From positions 1 to 18,223 of the forward strand of contig JAJJLU010004122.1 in the NCBI GenBank assembly GCA_023807065.1: a stretch of DNA of 18,223 bases, in the 5' to 3' direction. The position numbers and the translations under genes are program-made. The notes under the pieces are model-generated. The model was not told the origin of the DNA and made no database searches. It was given only the letters and a program-made list of their open reading frames with translations. Origin of the DNA: Isotricha intestinalis (Eukaryota; Ciliophora; Litostomatea; Vestibuliferida; Isotrichidae). Numbering within the stretch: position 1 is the first letter of the stretch; each line of letters starts with the position of its first letter. Positions 17,301 through 18,223 of the stretch are shown here, piece after piece.

Positions 17301-18223
17301 ATTTTTTATAAAATTTATATATTTTCTAAAAACAAACAATAATTTTTAATTTATTTAAATGATGTGTTTTAATCAATATTGATAATATTTTTTTGATTTT
17401 CTATCATTTAATTCTAAATTTCTATTTTCTAAAAGTCTTTTCAATACTTTTTTATGAATTTTTTTATCAAATTTTCATTTCCATTAATATAGGATTTTGA
17501 ATATAGAATATTTTTTCAATTTTTTATTTTTTCACAACTTCATTTTATTTTTTAATATAATGTAAATCGATAAACTAAACAATTAAAAGAAGGAACTCTA
17601 GAATTGAAAATTTAAATGAAAATATATTCAATTTCAAGGATATCTATAATAGATTTGAACGAATATTTGAATTTCATATTTATTTATAGGATTGATGAGA
17701 AAAAAATATTATTGGCGATTATCTTCCAGGAAATTATGATAAACATAATTAAAATATTTAATTAAGAATTTAATCAATATATTCTAGAAAAAGATTAATA
17801 TAAATGATGATTACTGATATATATTAAATATTAAGATCTATAATAAAATAATTTATTTTCATAAATTGAAGTAAAAAAGTTTCAATTCCTCTCTCCACTG
17901 CCCTACTCTATACCTACAACCTCTATATTAACATAGGGAATGGGGTCCTTCTTTCCATAAAAAAATTTTTTTAAATAATTTCATGAAAAAATATAATTTT
18001 TGAATATAAATTTGGAAATAATTGGATTATAAATAAAAAAAAACTAAGATAAAAAAAGGAAAAATTTATCCTTCTAACACTAAAATATAATAATTTATTT
18101 TCAATCAAAAAGAACTTTCTTTTTCAATGAATTAATAGTATAATGAGAACAATTCCAAAGAAACCTTAAAAATTTATCCAAATAACAAGAAATAAATACA
18201 TGATTTAAAAATAATGATAATAA
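17301..18223. other. Terminal intergenic region with possible coding relic
   Basis: AT-rich DNA upstream of the minus-strand membrane-protein gene, so the proximal part should hold its promoter. A plus-strand frame at 17609-17749 reads coding-like (FKDIYNRFERIFEFHIYL, then IIGDYLPGNYDKHN) but has a TAG and two TGA codons inside and ends in TAA, suggesting a relic. A C-rich island at 17883-17955 is annotated separately. No telomere repeat is present at the window end. Confidence 0.45.
17893..17945 (+). other. GC-rich hairpin-forming island
   Basis: CTCCA (17893-17897) can pair with TGGGG (17941-17945, one G-T wobble), and CCCTA (17901-17905) with TAGGG (17934-17938), across a 3/2-nt internal loop and a 28-nt loop. 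The surrounding 70 bp are much richer in C (plus strand) than anything else non-coding in the window. It may be a structured RNA element, a regulatory site or a relic of a gene from a less AT-rich source. It is not a tRNA as far as I can fold it. Confidence 0.4.

Noticed and set aside
15642..17339. Start of the two-span membrane protein at TTG 17339
   Set aside because: No ATG there; the first ATG at 17300 gives a natural N-terminus right before the conserved region.
1..18223. CRISPR array, insertion sequence, tRNA or telomere
   Set aside because: No evenly spaced direct repeats, transposase, cloverleaf or terminal G/C telomeric repeats were found on either strand.

Overview
This is a very AT-rich eukaryotic nuclear window. 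It carries about nine intact protein-coding genes, mostly without introns and packed tightly on both strands, plus at least two decayed small-GTPase genes. All nine intact genes end in TAA and use CAA/CAG for glutamine, so the standard code applies. At least three introns are tiny (27, 28 and probably 38 nt) with GT-AG ends. A two-membrane-span protein with a 'YxRL..xLAxxGG' type second segment resembles a protein family I recall as abundant in ciliates. I infer a standard-code, AT-rich protist, most plausibly a ciliate macronuclear genome (litostome or rumen type). Other AT-rich protists cannot be excluded from sequence alone. No telomere repeats, tRNA or rRNA were seen.

Layout. 1-1628: AT-rich DNA with a decayed Rab gene (about 1080-1471, minus). 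1629-2570 (minus): a protein of eight regular 'F...RL...M...NSSYKP' repeats plus a partial ninth. 2772-4284 (plus): a Spinster-like major facilitator transporter recovered by splicing two phase-0 introns. 4285-5275: a broken reading frame and a second decayed Rab. 5276-8260 (minus): a large RasGAP-like plus VPS9 protein resembling GAPVD1, a Rab5-type exchange factor. 8328-8954 (plus): an intact Rab GTPase. 9041-10486 (plus): a NEK-like kinase whose catalytic residues are lost. 10493-10903 (minus): an unrecognised small basic protein. 10954-11441 (minus): a cornichon/Erv14 ER export receptor, recovered by joining two exons. 11511-15002 (plus): a complete P4-type phospholipid flippase. 15642-17300 (minus): the two-span membrane protein. 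17301-18223: non-genic, with one unusually C-rich hairpin-forming island.

Functional theme. Several neighbours act in membrane traffic: an ER cargo receptor beside a flippase, and a Rab beside a VPS9-type exchange factor. Each pair is divergent and separated by under 70 bp. There is also a putative endolysosomal transporter and two further Rab relics. Co-function is an inference from position; random compact gene order could give the same picture.

The least ordinary observations are the NEK-like pseudokinase, the GAPVD1-like protein without a recognisable arginine finger, a repeat with an invariant 17-residue aromatic-to-tyrosine spacing, and block-wise alternation of synonymous A-ending and T-ending codons inside single genes.
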